Origin: Terriglobus sp.
Lineage (GTDB): Bacteria > Acidobacteriota > Terriglobia > Terriglobales > Acidobacteriaceae
Assembly (NCBI GenBank): GCA_023265355.1
Contig: JAHFTZ010000120.1
Span: 1 to 6,983, forward strand
Reading direction: 5' to 3'
Length of the DNA stretch: 6,983 nucleotides
Positions within the stretch are counted from its first letter, which is position 1, and every line of letters starts with the position of its first letter. The notes under the pieces are model-generated. The model saw only the letters and a list, made by a program, of their open reading frames with translations. It did not search any database and was not told the origin of the DNA. A program made the position numbers and the translations under genes. This document shows positions 6,223 through 6,983 of the stretch, in pieces.

Positions 6223-6983
6223 TGCAGATTCTTTCTCGTAGTTTGATGGTGGCGGCGTTGGGTGTTGGGCTTGCTGCGGGCGCGCAGGATACCGTGCAGA
6301 ACGACAAGATCCTCGCAGCGATGAAAGCAGAGCTGGATCGTTCCGTCGCGAAGCTCGTTCTGCCGGGAATGCAGAAGCCCTACTTCATCGAGTATCGCCT
6401 TGAGGACATTGCGCAGTTTGAAGCGTCGGCGAACTTTGGCGCGCTTGTGCGCCGGGACAAGTCGCACCAGAAGCTGCTGCGCGTAAGCCTGCGCATCGGC
6501 GACTACAAGCAGGACAGCAACAGCGCGCGCGGGGACGGCGTGGTGCAGGTAGCTCCCGAGGACGGCGAAACGGCCGCTCTGCGGCAGAGCCTGTGGTTCG
6601 CCACCGACGAGGCGTACAAGAACGCTCTGCGAAGCTATGCGGCCAAGCAGGCTGCGCTGAAGCGCTTCCAGACACCGCCGACGGCGGACGATTTCTCCGC
6701 GGTCAAACCAGTACAGTACGTGGAACCTCTGGTGCATCTGTCTCTGGATGAAGACGAGTGGACGAAGCGGATCACCGTTGCCAGCGGCCTCTACGCAACC
6801 GATCCAAAGGTGAAGGCGATCTCGCCGGAGATTCAGTTCTCTTCCGCAAGCGTGCGCGGCATGGCGGTGAATCGCTACACCGTGAACTCCGAAGGAACAC
6901 AGATGCGGAAGGGCTATACCGTCTACGCCGCAAGTGTTTCTGTGGCTGGCCAGGCTCCGGACGGGATGCGTCTGTCGCGGGAC
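6222..6983 (+). CDS. Second exported TldD/PmbA-family protein, N-terminal part
   Basis: The frame starts at ATG 6222, sharing one base with the upstream stop, and stays open for 254 codons to the window end. GAGG in AAAGAGGTGCGCT lies about 8 nt upstream of the start. A signal peptide is visible (SRSLMVAALGVGLAAGA, cut near residues 21-22). The remainder parallels the upstream protein: MKAELDRSVAKL versus MDAELQRAMSSL, KPYFIEYRL versus APYFLSYAV, SLWFATDEAYKNALRSYAAK versus SLWFATNRGYGRALDSYLKV, and a later NSEGT versus SSEGT. It is thus a tandem paralogue, and the pair resembles TldD plus its TldE/PmbA partner, which normally lacks the metal-binding motif. The region that would show presence or absence of HExxxH lies beyond the window, so the catalytic status cannot be judged. 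The TldE-like role is inferred from order and family precedent. Confidence 0.88.
   Translation, partial: MQILSRSLMVAALGVGLAAGAQDTVQNDKILAAMKAELDRSVAKLVLPGMQKPYFIEYRLEDIAQFEASANFGALVRRDKSHQKLLRVSLRIGDYKQDSNSARGDGVVQVAPEDGETAALRQSLWFATDEAYKNALRSYAAKQAALKRFQTPPTADDFSAVKPVQYVEPLVHLSLDEDEWTKRITVASGLYATDPKVKAISPEIQFSSASVRGMAVNRYTVNSEGTQMRKGYTVYAASVSVAGQAPDGMRLSRD

Overview
The window looks like a chromosomal stretch from a GC-rich Gram-negative soil bacterium. An acidobacterium of the Terriglobus/Granulicella/Edaphobacter type is my best guess. That is inferred from the gene mix (exported tandem TldD/PmbA homologues, a Ste24-like M48 peptidase with a signal peptide, a low-complexity protein ending in a receiver-like domain) and not from a marker gene. 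No mobile element, CRISPR array, rRNA or convincing tRNA was seen.

Layout. (1) Bases 1-91 hold the first 30 codons of an unidentified minus-strand gene with a strong ribosome binding site. (2) Bases 92-913 are about 820 bp with no recognisable gene. (3) A plus-strand gene (914-2023) encodes a 369-residue protein: a long disordered Arg/Gly/Asn/Gln-rich N-terminal part followed by a CheY-like receiver domain. A perfect 15-bp hairpin with a UUCG loop (2037-2070) separates it from the convergent minus-strand cluster. (4) That cluster, in transcription order, runs: M48 membrane metallopeptidase (4353 to 3043), HIT nucleotide hydrolase (3033 to 2689), ParD-like antitoxin (2654 to 2370) and a ParE/RelE-like toxin (2373 to 2072). 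The spacing is tight: 9 nt, 34 nt and a 4-nt ATGA overlap. The toxin reading frame is broken by a one-base shift, and joining the two frames restores a normal 100-residue toxin. (5) A 129-bp divergent intergenic region leads into a plus-strand pair of TldD/PmbA-family genes, 4483-6222 and 6222 to the window end. They overlap by one base (TAATG), and each starts with a signal peptide.

How the genes fit together. The exported TldD homologue carries HEVLGH and a C-terminal Cys, the expected metal site. Its partner is a clear N-terminal paralogue, so the pair probably acts as a TldD/TldE-like peptidase complex outside the cytoplasm. The divergent M48 protease is also a membrane/envelope enzyme, so the two transcription units may share a role in envelope protein turnover, but only proximity supports this. 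The toxin-antitoxin pair appears to be an inserted or acquired module at the tail of the M48-HIT unit and now seems to be antitoxin plus dead toxin.

The most notable points are the frameshifted toxin, the disordered-plus-receiver architecture, the exported TldD/PmbA pair whose first gene lacks a Shine-Dalgarno sequence but has a hairpin in the leader, and the unexplained 820-bp intergenic region.
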